Positions 29,536-39,912 of a stretch of 64,000 nucleotides of DNA are shown here, piece after piece (the stretch's first letter is position 1; every line of letters starts with the position of its first letter). The notes below the pieces were generated by a model that was not told the DNA's origin, ran no database searches, and saw only the letters and a program-made list of their open reading frames with translations. The stretch covers positions 310,001-374,000 of the forward strand of contig NZ_CP033092.2 in assembly GCF_003697165.2 (NCBI RefSeq). The letters are read 5' to 3'. The DNA is from Escherichia coli DSM 30083 = JCM 1649 = ATCC 11775. GTDB lineage: Bacteria; Pseudomonadota; Gammaproteobacteria; Enterobacterales; Enterobacteriaceae. Position numbers and translations under genes: made by a program.

Positions 29536-29901
29536 CCAAATGTTTATTAACAACTCACCTAAAACGACGCTGATCCAGCGTGAATACTGGGTTGTACGGT
29601 ATTTTCCTTATGTTCATCAGTTTCATTTAAGCAAGGGTTTCTTCTTCATTTCTGATGAAAGTGCCATCTAAAAAGATGATCTTAATAAATCTATTAAGAA
29701 TGAGATGGAGCACACTTGATATTTTACTTGTGAAACTGTTTCACTCCTTTACTTAATTTATAGAGTTACCTTCCGCTTTTTGAAAATACGCAACGGCCAT
29801 TTTTTGCACTTAGATACAGATTTTCTGCGCGGTATGGCATTGATTTGCTGCTAATCCTGTGGATTGCACTAGCTTTAAGTGGTCGAGATCACATTTCCTT
29901 G

Positions 29902-29946
29902 CTCATCCCCGCAACTCCTCCCTGCCTAATCCCCCGCAGGATGAGG
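29902..29946. promoter_or_regulatory. MalT box cluster of the malPQ promoter
   Basis: Several copies of the MalT-box pattern GGGGAKGAGG are visible: CTCATCCCC (29902-29910) and AACTCCTCCC (29913-29922) in reverse, and GCAGGATGAGG (to 29946) forward, with CCCCC between. The arrangement upstream of malP fits cooperative binding of ATP- and maltotriose-loaded MalT. Confidence 0.8.
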
Positions 29947-30015
29947 AAGGTCAACATCGAGCCTGGCAAACTAGCGATAACGTTGTGTTGAAAATCTAAG
30001 AAAAGTGGAACTCCT

Positions 30016-32409
30016 ATGTCACAACCTATTTTTAACGATAAGCAATTTCAGGAAGCGCTTTCACGTCAGTGGCAGCGTTATGGCTTAAATTCTGCGGCTG
30101 AAATGACTCCTCGCCAGTGGTGGCTGGCAGTGAGCGAAGCACTGGCCGAAATGCTGCGTGCTCAGCCATTCGCCAAGCCAGTGGCGAATCAGCGACATGT
30201 TAACTACATCTCAATGGAGTTTTTAATTGGTCGCCTGACGGGCAACAACCTGTTGAATCTCGGCTGGTATCAGGATGTACAGGATTCGTTGAAGGCTTAT
30301 GACATCAACCTGACTGACCTGTTGGAAGAAGAGATCGACCCGGCGCTGGGGAACGGTGGTCTGGGACGTCTGGCGGCGTGCTTTCTCGACTCAATGGCAA
30401 CTGTCGGTCAGTCTGCGACGGGTTACGGTCTGAACTATCAATATGGTTTGTTCCGCCAGTCTTTTGTCGATGGCAAACAGGTTGAAGCGCCGGATGACTG
30501 GCATCGCGGTAACTACCCGTGGTTCCGCCACAACGAAGCACTGGATGTGCAGGTAGGGATTGGCGGTAAAGTGACGAAAGATGGACGCTGGGAGCCGGAG
30601 TTTACCATTACCGGTCAAGCGTGGGATCTCCCCGTTGTCGGCTATCGTAATGGCGTGGCGCAGCCACTGCGTCTGTGGCAGGCGACGCATGCGCATCCGT
30701 TTGATCTGACTAAATTTAACGATGGTGATTTCCTGCGCGCCGAACAGCAGGGTATCAACGCGGAAAAACTGACCAAAGTTCTCTATCCAAACGACAACCA
30801 TACTGCCGGTAAAAAGCTGCGCCTGATGCAGCAATACTTCCAGTGTGCCTGTTCGGTAGCGGATATTTTGCGTCGCCATCATCTGGCGGGGCGTAAACTG
30901 CACGAACTGGCGGAGTACGAAGTTATTCAGCTGAACGATACCCACCCAACTATCGCCATTCCAGAACTGCTGCGCGTGCTGATCGATGAGCACCAGATGA
31001 GCTGGGATGACGCCTGGGCCATCACCAGCAAAACTTTCGCTTACACCAACCATACCCTGATGCCAGAAGCGCTGGAACGCTGGGATGTGAAACTGGTGAA
31101 AGGCTTACTGCCGCGCCACATGCAGATTATTAACGAAATTAATACTCGCTTTAAAACGCTGGTGGAAAAAACCTGGCCGGGCGATGAAAAAGTGTGGGCC
31201 AAACTGGCGGTGGTACACGACAAACAAGTGCATATGGCGAACCTGTGTGTGGTTGGCGGTTTCGCGGTAAACGGTGTTGCGGCGCTGCACTCGGATCTGG
31301 TAGTGAAAGATCTGTTCCCGGAATATCACCAGCTATGGCCGAACAAATTCCATAACGTCACCAACGGTATTACCCCACGTCGCTGGATCAAACAGTGCAA
31401 CCCGGCACTGGCGGCTCTGTTGGATAAATCACTGAAAAAAGAGTGGACTAACGATCTCGATCAACTGATCAATCTGGAAAAATTCGCTGATGATGCGAAA
31501 TTCCGTCAGCAATATCGCGAGATCAAGCAGGCGAATAAAGTCCGTCTGGCAGAGTTTGTGAAAGTTCGTACCGGTATTGAGATCAATCCACAGGCGATTT
31601 TCGATATTCAGATCAAACGTCTGCATGAGTACAAACGCCAGCACCTGAATCTGCTGCATATTCTGGCGTTGTACAAAGAAATTCGTGAAAACCCGCAGGC
31701 TGATCGCGTACCGCGCGTCTTCCTCTTTGGCGCGAAAGCGGCACCGGGCTACTACCTGGCGAAAAACATTATCTTTGCGATCAACAAAGTGGCTGACGTG
31801 ATCAACAACGATCCGCAGGTTGGCGACAAATTGAAGGTGGTGTTCCTGCCGGATTATTGCGTTTCGGCGGCGGAAAAACTGATCCCGGCGGCGGATATCT
31901 CCGAACAAATTTCGACGGCAGGTAAAGAAGCTTCCGGTACCGGCAATATGAAACTGGCGCTCAATGGTGCGCTTACTGTCGGTACGCTGGATGGGGCGAA
32001 CGTTGAAATCGCCGAGAAAGTTGGTGAAGAAAATATCTTTATTTTTGGTCATACCGTGGAACAAGTGAAGGCAATTCTGGCCAAAGGCTACGACCCGGTG
32101 AAATGGCGGAAGAAAGATAAGGTGCTGGACGCAGTATTGAAAGAGCTGGAAAGCGGCAAATACAGCGACGGCGATAAGCATGCCTTCGACCAGATGCTGC
32201 ACAGTATCGGCAAACAGGGCGGCGATCCGTATCTGGTGATGGCGGATTTCGCAGCCTATGTAGAGGCACAAAAGCAGGTGGATGTGCTATACCGCGACCA
32301 GGAGGCCTGGACTCGCGCGGCGATCCTCAATACCGCCCGCTGCGGTATGTTTAGCTCGGATCGCTCTATTCGCGATTATCAGGCTCGTATCTGGCAGGCA
32401 AAACGCTAA
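30016..32409 (+). CDS. malP: maltodextrin phosphorylase
   Basis: PLP-dependent GT35 phosphorylase, 797 residues, releasing glucose-1-phosphate from linear maltodextrins. PLP-lysine motif EASGTGNMKLALNG and GNGGLGRLAACFLDS are conserved. Paralogue of glgP in this window; slightly shorter and found in the MalT-controlled operon with malQ, 9 bases upstream of it. Confidence 0.98.
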   Translation: MSQPIFNDKQFQEALSRQWQRYGLNSAAEMTPRQWWLAVSEALAEMLRAQPFAKPVANQRHVNYISMEFLIGRLTGNNLLNLGWYQDVQDSLKAYDINLTDLLEEEIDPALGNGGLGRLAACFLDSMATVGQSATGYGLNYQYGLFRQSFVDGKQVEAPDDWHRGNYPWFRHNEALDVQVGIGGKVTKDGRWEPEFTITGQAWDLPVVGYRNGVAQPLRLWQATHAHPFDLTKFNDGDFLRAEQQGINAEKLTKVLYPNDNHTAGKKLRLMQQYFQCACSVADILRRHHLAGRKLHELAEYEVIQLNDTHPTIAIPELLRVLIDEHQMSWDDAWAITSKTFAYTNHTLMPEALERWDVKLVKGLLPRHMQIINEINTRFKTLVEKTWPGDEKVWAKLAVVHDKQVHMANLCVVGGFAVNGVAALHSDLVVKDLFPEYHQLWPNKFHNVTNGITPRRWIKQCNPALAALLDKSLKKEWTNDLDQLINLEKFADDAKFRQQYREIKQANKVRLAEFVKVRTGIEINPQAIFDIQIKRLHEYKRQHLNLLHILALYKEIRENPQADRVPRVFLFGAKAAPGYYLAKNIIFAINKVADVINNDPQVGDKLKVVFLPDYCVSAAEKLIPAADISEQISTAGKEASGTGNMKLALNGALTVGTLDGANVEIAEKVGEENIFIFGHTVEQVKAILAKGYDPVKWRKKDKVLDAVLKELESGKYSDGDKHAFDQMLHSIGKQGGDPYLVMADFAAYVEAQKQVDVLYRDQEAWTRAAILNTARCGMFSSDRSIRDYQARIWQAKR

Positions 32410-32418
32410 GGAAGCTCG

Positions 32419-34503
32419 ATGGAAAGCAAACGTCTGGATAATGCCGCGCTGGCGGCGGGTATTAGCCCCAATTACATCAATGCCCACGGTAAACCGCAGT
32501 CGATTAGCGCCGAAACCAAACGGCGTTTGCTTGACGCGATGCATCAACGTACCGCCACGAAAGTGGCGGTAACGCCAGTCCCGAATGTCATGGTTTATAC
32601 CAGCGGCAAAAAAATGCCGATGGTGGTGGAGGGCAGCGGCGAATATAGCTGGCTGCTGACCACCGAAGAAGGAACGCAGTACAAAGGCCATGTAACGGGG
32701 GGCAAAGCGTTCAATCTACCGACGAAGCTGCCGGAAGGTTATCACACGCTGACACTCACCCAGGACGACCAGCGCGCGCATTGCCGGGTGATTGTCGCCC
32801 CGAAACGCTGTTACGAACCGCAGGCGTTGCTGAATAAACAAAAGCTGTGGGGTGCCTGCGTTCAGCTTTATACGCTGCGATCGGAAAAAAACTGGGGTAT
32901 TGGGGATTTTGGCGATCTCAAAGCGATGCTTGAGGATGTGGCAAAACGTGGCGGGTCGTTCATCGGTCTGAACCCGATTCATGCGCTCTATCCGGCAAAT
33001 CCGGAAAGTGCCAGCCCGTACAGCCCGTCTTCTCGCCGTTGGCTGAATGTGATTTATATCGACGTTAACGCAGTTGAAGATTTCCATCTTAGCGAAGAGG
33101 CTCAGGCCTGGTGGCAGTTGCCGACCACGCAACAGACGCTGCAACAGGCGCGGGATGCCGACTGGGTTGATTACTCCACGGTTACCACCCTAAAAATGAC
33201 AGCATTACGAATGGCGTGGAAAGGTTTCGCGCAACGTGATGATGAGCAGATGACTGCGTTTCGCCAGTTTGTTGCAGAGCAGGGCGACAGCCTGTTCTGG
33301 CAGGCAGCCTTTGATGCGCTACATGCCCAGCAAGTGAAAGAGGACGAAATGCGCTGGGGCTGGCCAGCATGGCCAGAGATGTATCAGAACGTGGATTCAC
33401 CAGAAGTGCGCCAGTTCTGCGAAGAACATCGTGATGACGTCGATTTTTATCTCTGGTTGCAGTGGCTGGCTTACAGCCAGTTTGCCGCCTGCTGGGAGAT
33501 AAGCCAGGGCTATGAAATGCCGATTGGCTTGTATCGTGATCTGGCCGTTGGTGTAGCAGAAGGTGGGGCAGAAACCTGGTGCGACCGTGAACTGTATTGC
33601 CTGAAAGCGTCGGTTGGCGCGCCGCCGGATATCCTCGGCCCGTTGGGGCAGAACTGGGGATTGCCGCCAATGGACCCGCATATCATCACCGCGCGTGCCT
33701 ATGAACCGTTTATCGAGCTGTTGCGTGCCAATATGCAAAACTGCGGCGCATTACGAATTGATCACGTGATGTCGATGCTGCGTTTGTGGTGGATACCGTA
33801 TGGCGAGACGGCAGATCAGGGCGCGTATGTTCACTATCCGGTGGATGATCTGCTCTCGATTCTGGCACTCGAAAGTAAACGTCATCGCTGTATGGTGATT
33901 GGTGAAGATCTCGGTACCGTACCGGTAGAGATTGTCGGTAAGCTGCGCAGCAGCGGTGTGTACTCCTACAAAGTGCTCTATTTCGAAAACGACCACGAGA
34001 AGACGTTCCGTTCACCGAAAGCGTACCCGGAGCAGTCGATGGCGGTTGCGGCGACACACGACCTGCCAACGCTGCGTGGTTACTGGGAGAGCGGGGATCT
34101 AACGCTGGGCAAAACCCTGGGGCTGTATCCGGATGAAGTGGTACTGCGCGGTCTGTATCAGGATCGCGAACTGGCGAAGCAAGGGCTGCTGGATGCACTG
34201 CATAAATATGGTTGTCTGCCAAAACGTGCCGGGCATAAGGCATCGTTGATGTCGATGACGCCGACGCTGAACCGTGGTTTGCAGCGCTACATTGCCGACA
34301 GTAACAGTGCTCTGTTAGGACTACAGCCGGAAGACTGGCTGGATATGGCCGAACCGGTGAATATTCCTGGCACCAGTTACCAGTATAAAAACTGGCGACG
34401 CAAGCTTTCCGCAACGCTTGAGACGATGTTTGCCGATGATGGCGTGAACAAGTTGCTGAAGGATTTGGACAGACGGCGCAGAGCTGCAGCGAAGAAGAAG
34501 TAG
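32419..34503 (+). CDS. malQ: 4-alpha-glucanotransferase (amylomaltase)
   Basis: GH77 disproportionating enzyme, 694 residues, transferring maltosyl and longer dextrinyl groups between maltodextrins so that malP can use them. GH13/77-type motifs are visible: LRIDHVMSM (nucleophile), MVIGEDLGTVP (acid/base) and AATHDLPTLRGYW. Second gene of malPQ. Followed by a REP hairpin. Confidence 0.98.
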   Translation: MESKRLDNAALAAGISPNYINAHGKPQSISAETKRRLLDAMHQRTATKVAVTPVPNVMVYTSGKKMPMVVEGSGEYSWLLTTEEGTQYKGHVTGGKAFNLPTKLPEGYHTLTLTQDDQRAHCRVIVAPKRCYEPQALLNKQKLWGACVQLYTLRSEKNWGIGDFGDLKAMLEDVAKRGGSFIGLNPIHALYPANPESASPYSPSSRRWLNVIYIDVNAVEDFHLSEEAQAWWQLPTTQQTLQQARDADWVDYSTVTTLKMTALRMAWKGFAQRDDEQMTAFRQFVAEQGDSLFWQAAFDALHAQQVKEDEMRWGWPAWPEMYQNVDSPEVRQFCEEHRDDVDFYLWLQWLAYSQFAACWEISQGYEMPIGLYRDLAVGVAEGGAETWCDRELYCLKASVGAPPDILGPLGQNWGLPPMDPHIITARAYEPFIELLRANMQNCGALRIDHVMSMLRLWWIPYGETADQGAYVHYPVDDLLSILALESKRHRCMVIGEDLGTVPVEIVGKLRSSGVYSYKVLYFENDHEKTFRSPKAYPEQSMAVAATHDLPTLRGYWESGDLTLGKTLGLYPDEVVLRGLYQDRELAKQGLLDALHKYGCLPKRAGHKASLMSMTPTLNRGLQRYIADSNSALLGLQPEDWLDMAEPVNIPGTSYQYKNWRRKLSATLETMFADDGVNKLLKDLDRRRRAAAKKK

Positions 34504-34514
34504 AGTGCGGTTGA

Positions 34515-34537
34515 TGCCGGATGCGATGCATCCGGCA
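34515..34537. repeat. REP hairpin after malQ
   Basis: TGCCGGATGC and its perfect complement GCATCCGGCA surround a 3-base loop between convergent malQ and gntT, a standard repetitive extragenic palindrome. Confidence 0.85.
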
Positions 34538-34547
34538 GTCAGTGTTA

Positions 34548-35864
34548 TCAAATCACCATATTCAGCAGCAGACAGCCTACCAGACCGCACACCGAGATAA
34601 TGGTTTCCAGCATCGACCAGGATTTGATGGTCTCGCCGATAGTCAGGTTAAAGTACTCTTTGAACAGCCAGAAGCCCGGATCGTTCACATGAGAGAAAAT
34701 CACACTACCGGAACCCACCGCAATAACCATCAGCTCCGGGCTAACACCCGTCGTTGCAATCAGCGGTGCCGCGATACCACCCGCAGTGATTGCCGCAACG
34801 GTTGCGGAACCCAGCGCGATACGCAGTACGGCAGCAATCGACCAGGCCATCAGCAGCGGAGAAATGTTGGTTTCGTGCATCATGGAAGCAATGTATTTGT
34901 CCACGCCGCTGTCTACCAGCACCTGCTTGAACGCACCGCCACCACCGATGATCAACAGCATCATCGCAATGATTTTGATGGAAGAAACCAGCGTGTCGTT
35001 AATCTGATCCATTGAACGACCACGGTTTAGACCAAAGGTGAACATCGCAATCAGCACGGCAATCAGCGTAGCCATTACCGGGTCACCGAGGAACTCCGCT
35101 ACCGGCAGGAAAGCGTGACCTTTCGGCAGGATCATTTCGGCAATCGCACGCATCGCCATCAGTACTACCGGCACCAGAGAGGTCCAGACGCTGACGCCAA
35201 AGCTCGGCATCTCTTCTTCGCTGAAGGTTTTCGCGCTGTAGAGACCTTCCGGAATTGGCTTATCGATACCTTTCAACACGCGAGCGTAAACCGGACCGGC
35301 GAGAATCACGGTCGGGATTGCCAGAATAGTACCGTACAGCAGGGTTTTACCCATATCGGCATTGAAAATGGTGGCAATCGCAGTCGGACCCGGATGCGGT
35401 GGCAGGAAGCCGTGGGTCACAGACAGTGCAGCTGCCATTGGTACACCAACATACAGCAGTGGAATATTCGCAGAAGCCGCGATGGTAAACACCAGCGGCA
35501 GCATCAGCACAAAGCCCACTTCATAGAACAGGGCAAAACCAACGGTAAAACCGGTCAGTACCACCGCCCACTGGATGTGTTTTTTACCAAATTTGGCAAT
35601 CAGCGTGGTGGCGATACGTTGTGCGCCACCGCAGTCTGCCAGCATTTTGCCCAGCATTGCGCCAAAACCCATGATCAGGGCAAGGCTACCGAGCGTTCCG
35701 CCGACACCAGCTTTGATGGAGCCAATAACTTTATCCAGCGGCATTCCTTGCATTAATCCAACAGCAAGCGCCACGAGGACGAGAGCGATGAAGCCGTTCA
35801 TTTTGAAGCGGATCATCAGGAGTAATAACAAGATTACACCGATAGCAACAATGACTAATGGCAT
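34548..35864 (-). CDS. gntT: high-affinity gluconate transporter
   Basis: GntP-family gluconate:H+ symporter of the inner membrane, 438 residues, hydrophobic throughout with about 12-14 membrane segments. The family motif VTHGFLPPHPGPTA is intact. Monocistronic; two GntR-type operators are visible upstream. REP hairpin at its 3' end. Full length. Confidence 0.97.
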   Translation of the reverse strand: MPLVIVAIGVILLLLLMIRFKMNGFIALVLVALAVGLMQGMPLDKVIGSIKAGVGGTLGSLALIMGFGAMLGKMLADCGGAQRIATTLIAKFGKKHIQWAVVLTGFTVGFALFYEVGFVLMLPLVFTIAASANIPLLYVGVPMAAALSVTHGFLPPHPGPTAIATIFNADMGKTLLYGTILAIPTVILAGPVYARVLKGIDKPIPEGLYSAKTFSEEEMPSFGVSVWTSLVPVVLMAMRAIAEMILPKGHAFLPVAEFLGDPVMATLIAVLIAMFTFGLNRGRSMDQINDTLVSSIKIIAMMLLIIGGGGAFKQVLVDSGVDKYIASMMHETNISPLLMAWSIAAVLRIALGSATVAAITAGGIAAPLIATTGVSPELMVIAVGSGSVIFSHVNDPGFWLFKEYFNLTIGETIKSWSMLETIISVCGLVGCLLLNMVI

Positions 35865-35883
35865 GATTTACCTGGCCTTTCAT

Positions 35884-35899
35884 TTGTTATGGGTAACGT
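35884..35899. promoter_or_regulatory. probable GntR operator, gntT-proximal
   Basis: TTGTTATGGGTAACGT resembles the GntR operator (ATGTTA-N4-TAACAT) with changed outer bases. It is 20 bases upstream of the gntT start, within the leader, where a repressor could block elongation or the promoter. Confidence 0.6.
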
Positions 35900-36024
35900 C
35901 AATTTTCTGACGACAAACTCTAATTATCCCAATCGGGAACAGAGATATTGCGGCACCACGACTGATACCCACTAAAACTAATTATTGTAGTCAGATGTCA
36001 GGAGTATGTTTGGTACCCACGTGA

Positions 36025-36040
36025 ATGATACGGGTAACAT
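36025..36040. promoter_or_regulatory. probable GntR operator, gntT-distal
   Basis: ATGATACGGGTAACAT matches the GntR operator pattern with one changed base in one half-site. Together with the copy at 35884 it frames the gntT promoter, as known for this gene in E. coli. Confidence 0.65.
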
Positions 36041-36168
36041 CCGGCGTTTGAGAATCACCAGAGCGGGGTAAATTTAAATTATGAGAGGTTGGTCATATTA
36101 TCGCGGGGAAACGAAGGGAGGGGTTTGCCAAAGCAATGCTGCGCCAACGTCTGGCACATGTTCAACGT

Positions 36169-36224
<56 letters not shown>

Positions 36225-36800
36225 TTAGTAGTAGGAGTGCTCGCCGCGCTGGTGTTCGGTGAGATCGCGCACACCTTTCAGCTCCGGGAATTCGTTCAGC
36301 AGCTGCTTCTCGATCCCTTCTTTCAGCGTCACATCTACCATAGAACAACCGTTACAGCCGCCGCCAAATTGCAGAATGGCGTAACCGTCTTCGGTGATTT
36401 CCATCAGCGAAACGCGACCACCGTGACCAGCAAGCTGTGGGTTGATCTGCGACTGCAGCATATACTCCACGCGCTCCATCAGCGGTGCATCGTCTGCGAC
36501 TTTACGCATTTTGGCGTTAGGCGCTTTCAGCGTTAACTGGGAACCCAACTGGTCTGTAACAAAGTCGATCTCTGCATCTTCCAGGTAAGGAGCGCTTAAC
36601 TCATCAACATACGCGGTCAGCAGGTCAAATTTCAGGGCAGTGTCGGTGGCTTCTACAGCGTCCGGCGGACAATAAGAAACGCCACATTCAGCGTTAGGCG
36701 TGCCAGGGTTAATCACAAATACGCGGATTTGTGTCCCTTCTTCCTGATTTGCCAGCAGTTTGGCAAAGTGCGCTTGTGCAGCATCGGAAATACGGATCAT
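36225..36800 (-). CDS. nfuA: Fe-S cluster carrier NfuA
   Basis: 191 residues: an N-terminal degenerate A-type carrier domain (about 1-95) and a C-terminal Nfu domain with GGGCNGCS, whose two cysteines bind the [4Fe-4S] cluster at the dimer interface. Delivers clusters to target proteins, including lipoyl synthase, and helps under oxidative stress or iron limitation. Transcribed in the same direction as gntX, with 58 bases between the genes. Confidence 0.97.
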
Positions 36801-36858
36801 AGTAATGGCCTAATAGTTGACTATTTTAGTTGGTTATAATACGCCCATCATCGAGGCT

Positions 36859-38350
<1,492 letters not shown>

Positions 38351-38378
38351 ACAGCTTTTGAAATGGCGAGACAGAACT

Positions 38379-38552
38379 TTACTGACTCGCCGCAGCCAAC
38401 TCTTCTTCTGACACCCCGGTAAAACGCATGATGTCCGCAAGAGGGACTCCGGATTACAGCATTCTTTTGGCGATATCCAGGGCTTCCAGGCGTCGACCCA
38501 ATAAATAACCAATCAGGTAAATAATAAGATATTCTCTTTCTGCATCTGTCAT
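38379..38552 (-). pseudogene. orphan Rpn C-terminal tail (antitoxin-like), broken by a stop codon
   Basis: A 57-codon frame starting ATG at 38552 (AAAGGA upstream, 17 bases after the rpnA stop) reads MTDAEREYLIIYLIGYLLG, then ALDIAKRML, a TAA stop (38454-38456), then SGVPLADIMRFTG and ends EELAAASQ. From ALDIAKRML on it is about half identical to the last 35 residues of the adjacent RpnA. The stop is one change from GAA (Glu). The second half matches the RpnA C-terminus I remember from K-12. It therefore looks like the ancestral tail, displaced when a new tail was acquired, and later inactivated. In intact form it could have been a stand-alone small antitoxin. Confidence 0.75.
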
Positions 38553-38569
38553 TAAAACCATCCTTTACG

Positions 38570-38734
38570 TTATTGATGATTTATTTCAGCAAGGTCTTCA
38601 ACCGTCAGGCTGGTAAATCGCAGAACGTCCTCAAGAGAAACTCCGGCGTCCAGCATGGTTTTGGCAATATTTAGGGCGTTGGTACGTATACCTTTCTGAA
38701 ACCCTTCCTGCCGCAATCTTTCCGCAATAGTCAT
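38570..38734 (-). CDS. RpnS-type intragenic antitoxin inside rpnA
   Basis: In-frame internal start: ATG (Met244 of RpnA) at 38734 preceded by AAGGAG with six-base spacing (AAGGAGAACTTAATG), better than most true starts. The product would be 54 residues, MTIAERLRQEG to AEINHQ. In E. coli Rpn families, such small C-terminal proteins made from internal starts bind and block the full-length nuclease; the assignment here is by that precedent and by the visible ribosome site. It is too short for most gene callers. Confidence 0.7.
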   Translation of the reverse strand: MTIAERLRQEGFQKGIRTNALNIAKTMLDAGVSLEDVLRFTSLTVEDLAEINHQ

Positions 38735-39463
38735 TAAGTTCTCCTTGTGTTTCGGTGAATGTTCGGCAACGCCGTCGATAAAATCGTTAAAACGTACCGC
38801 ATCGCCGGTTTGCAAGATGTAATTAAACAGCCCTTTGATTTGTCTGTCATTAGCGTATCCACTACTTAATAAGCAGGCCATTTGCTCTACCAGCCCCATC
38901 AGGTCGCGTTGACGAATATGTTTTTGAATTAACTCCAGCAGTGCCATACGTCGGTGCTGCATGATTTCATCATCAGGCATGACGGTGACATCAATCAGCG
39001 GAAATGCAGAGGCATAAAGCTGCCTTGCCAGGTTGAGATCGGCGAAACAATCAAGCCAACACAGCGAATAGGGATAGGGGCTTTCAATACCGTGGTAAAA
39101 CAACAATGGCACCACCATCGGCAAGGTTTTGTATCCGGCATCCAGGTGATTTTGCATTGCGGCAATGGCGTAGCGCATCATGCGAAATGCGATCAGTTTG
39201 TTTGAGGTGCTTTGATGTTCAATCAGACAATAGATGTATCCTGGTCCTTGTTCCGTTTTCACCGACCACAGCACGTCGGAATAGCTTTCACGCAGATCGT
39301 CATCAATAAAGCTGCTCGACTCCAGCTTGAGGGTTTTCATATCACAGAGCGCGTGAATGGGTGCCGGTAAATGAAACGCAAGAAAATCGCGTGCCGTCTC
39401 CGGTTGGCGTAAAAAGAGTTTGAACAGCGCATCGTGTGGGGTGGAACTCTGCTTTTTGCTCAT
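38570..39463 (-). CDS. rpnA: Rpn-family recombination-promoting nuclease/putative transposase
   Basis: 297 residues of the Rpn (YhgA-like, PD-(D/E)XK) family: DNA endonucleases with anti-phage activity and a variable C-terminus. The nuclease core has D63 (YSDVLW), E82 and Q84 (IEHQS), matching D-(D/E)xQ/K active sites of the family. The C-terminal 54 residues can also be translated separately (see 38570-38734). From about residue 255 the sequence (GFQKGIRTNALNIAK to AEINHQ) differs from the tail I recall in K-12, which is found downstream as an orphan. Monocistronic apart from that tail. Confidence 0.92.
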   Translation of the reverse strand: MSKKQSSTPHDALFKLFLRQPETARDFLAFHLPAPIHALCDMKTLKLESSSFIDDDLRESYSDVLWSVKTEQGPGYIYCLIEHQSTSNKLIAFRMMRYAIAAMQNHLDAGYKTLPMVVPLLFYHGIESPYPYSLCWLDCFADLNLARQLYASAFPLIDVTVMPDDEIMQHRRMALLELIQKHIRQRDLMGLVEQMACLLSSGYANDRQIKGLFNYILQTGDAVRFNDFIDGVAEHSPKHKENLMTIAERLRQEGFQKGIRTNALNIAKTMLDAGVSLEDVLRFTSLTVEDLAEINHQ

Positions 39464-39610
39464 GGCGTTCCTTCACCTGTTGTTTGAATGCCGCGACTCT
39501 ACGCGCCACTCCACACCTGTGCATTAGCGAGTTTTCATCCCTGCGAGACGCTTTCAGAGGAATTTACGTCGCGCTGCAAGGGTTGCATTTTTATGGAAAG
39601 CCGCACGCAA

Positions 39611-39643
39611 AAAAGCCCGGATGCAAACGCATACCGGGCTTTT
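39611..39643 (-). terminator. feoABC terminator
   Basis: On the minus strand GAAAAGCCCGG and its complement close a 13-base loop and are followed by TTTTTT. It lies 23 bases after the feoC stop, between feoC and rpnA, and can also work on the other strand. Confidence 0.85.
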
Positions 39644-39665
39644 CAAAACAGGTGATGGAGTATGG

Positions 39666-39902
39666 TTAACGCAACGCCCACCATTCGTGCAGACAGGCTT
39701 TTCCTTCCGGGCAGCTTTTACAACTGCCGGAAAGACAGCCGTCAGGTTCTTCCTGAATCCGCACTGCTTTTCCCATACTTTCTAGCTGTTTCAGCATGGC
39801 GTTAATCATTGGCTGCGGAGTGTTCAGTGTCTGGCTAATCTGGGCCGCTTCCATACGGCCCCGTAATGCCAGTAAATCACGCACTTGAATGAGCGAAGCC
39901 AT
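39666..39902 (-). CDS. feoC: ferrous iron transport protein FeoC
   Basis: 78-residue winged-helix protein with a C-terminal cysteine cluster ([15 protein letters not shown], four cysteines) able to hold an Fe-S cluster; thought to modulate FeoB stability or act as a redox/iron sensor. The start at 39902 gives the family length; the longer frame begins inside feoB. Last gene of feoABC. Confidence 0.94.
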
Positions 39903-39912
39903 TGTCGTGTCC

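Larger units (their letters stand above)
29394..30015. other. malT-malP divergent control region
   Basis: 622 bases with no gene. The malT side holds a CRP site (29515-29535); the malP side holds the MalT boxes (29902-29946). The central part (about 29600-29880) is ordinary AT-rich sequence in which I see no gene. The strong GGAACTCCT ribosome site just before malP follows the boxes by about 60 bases. Confidence 0.8.

Noticed and set aside
31429..32271. 280-codon antisense frame in malP
   Set aside because: Mirror of the similar shadow in its paralogue glgP, so it reflects shared codon pattern, not a gene.
34515..34537. CRISPR-like repeats from the REP hairpins
   Set aside because: The palindromes occur singly between genes with no regular spacing or spacers.
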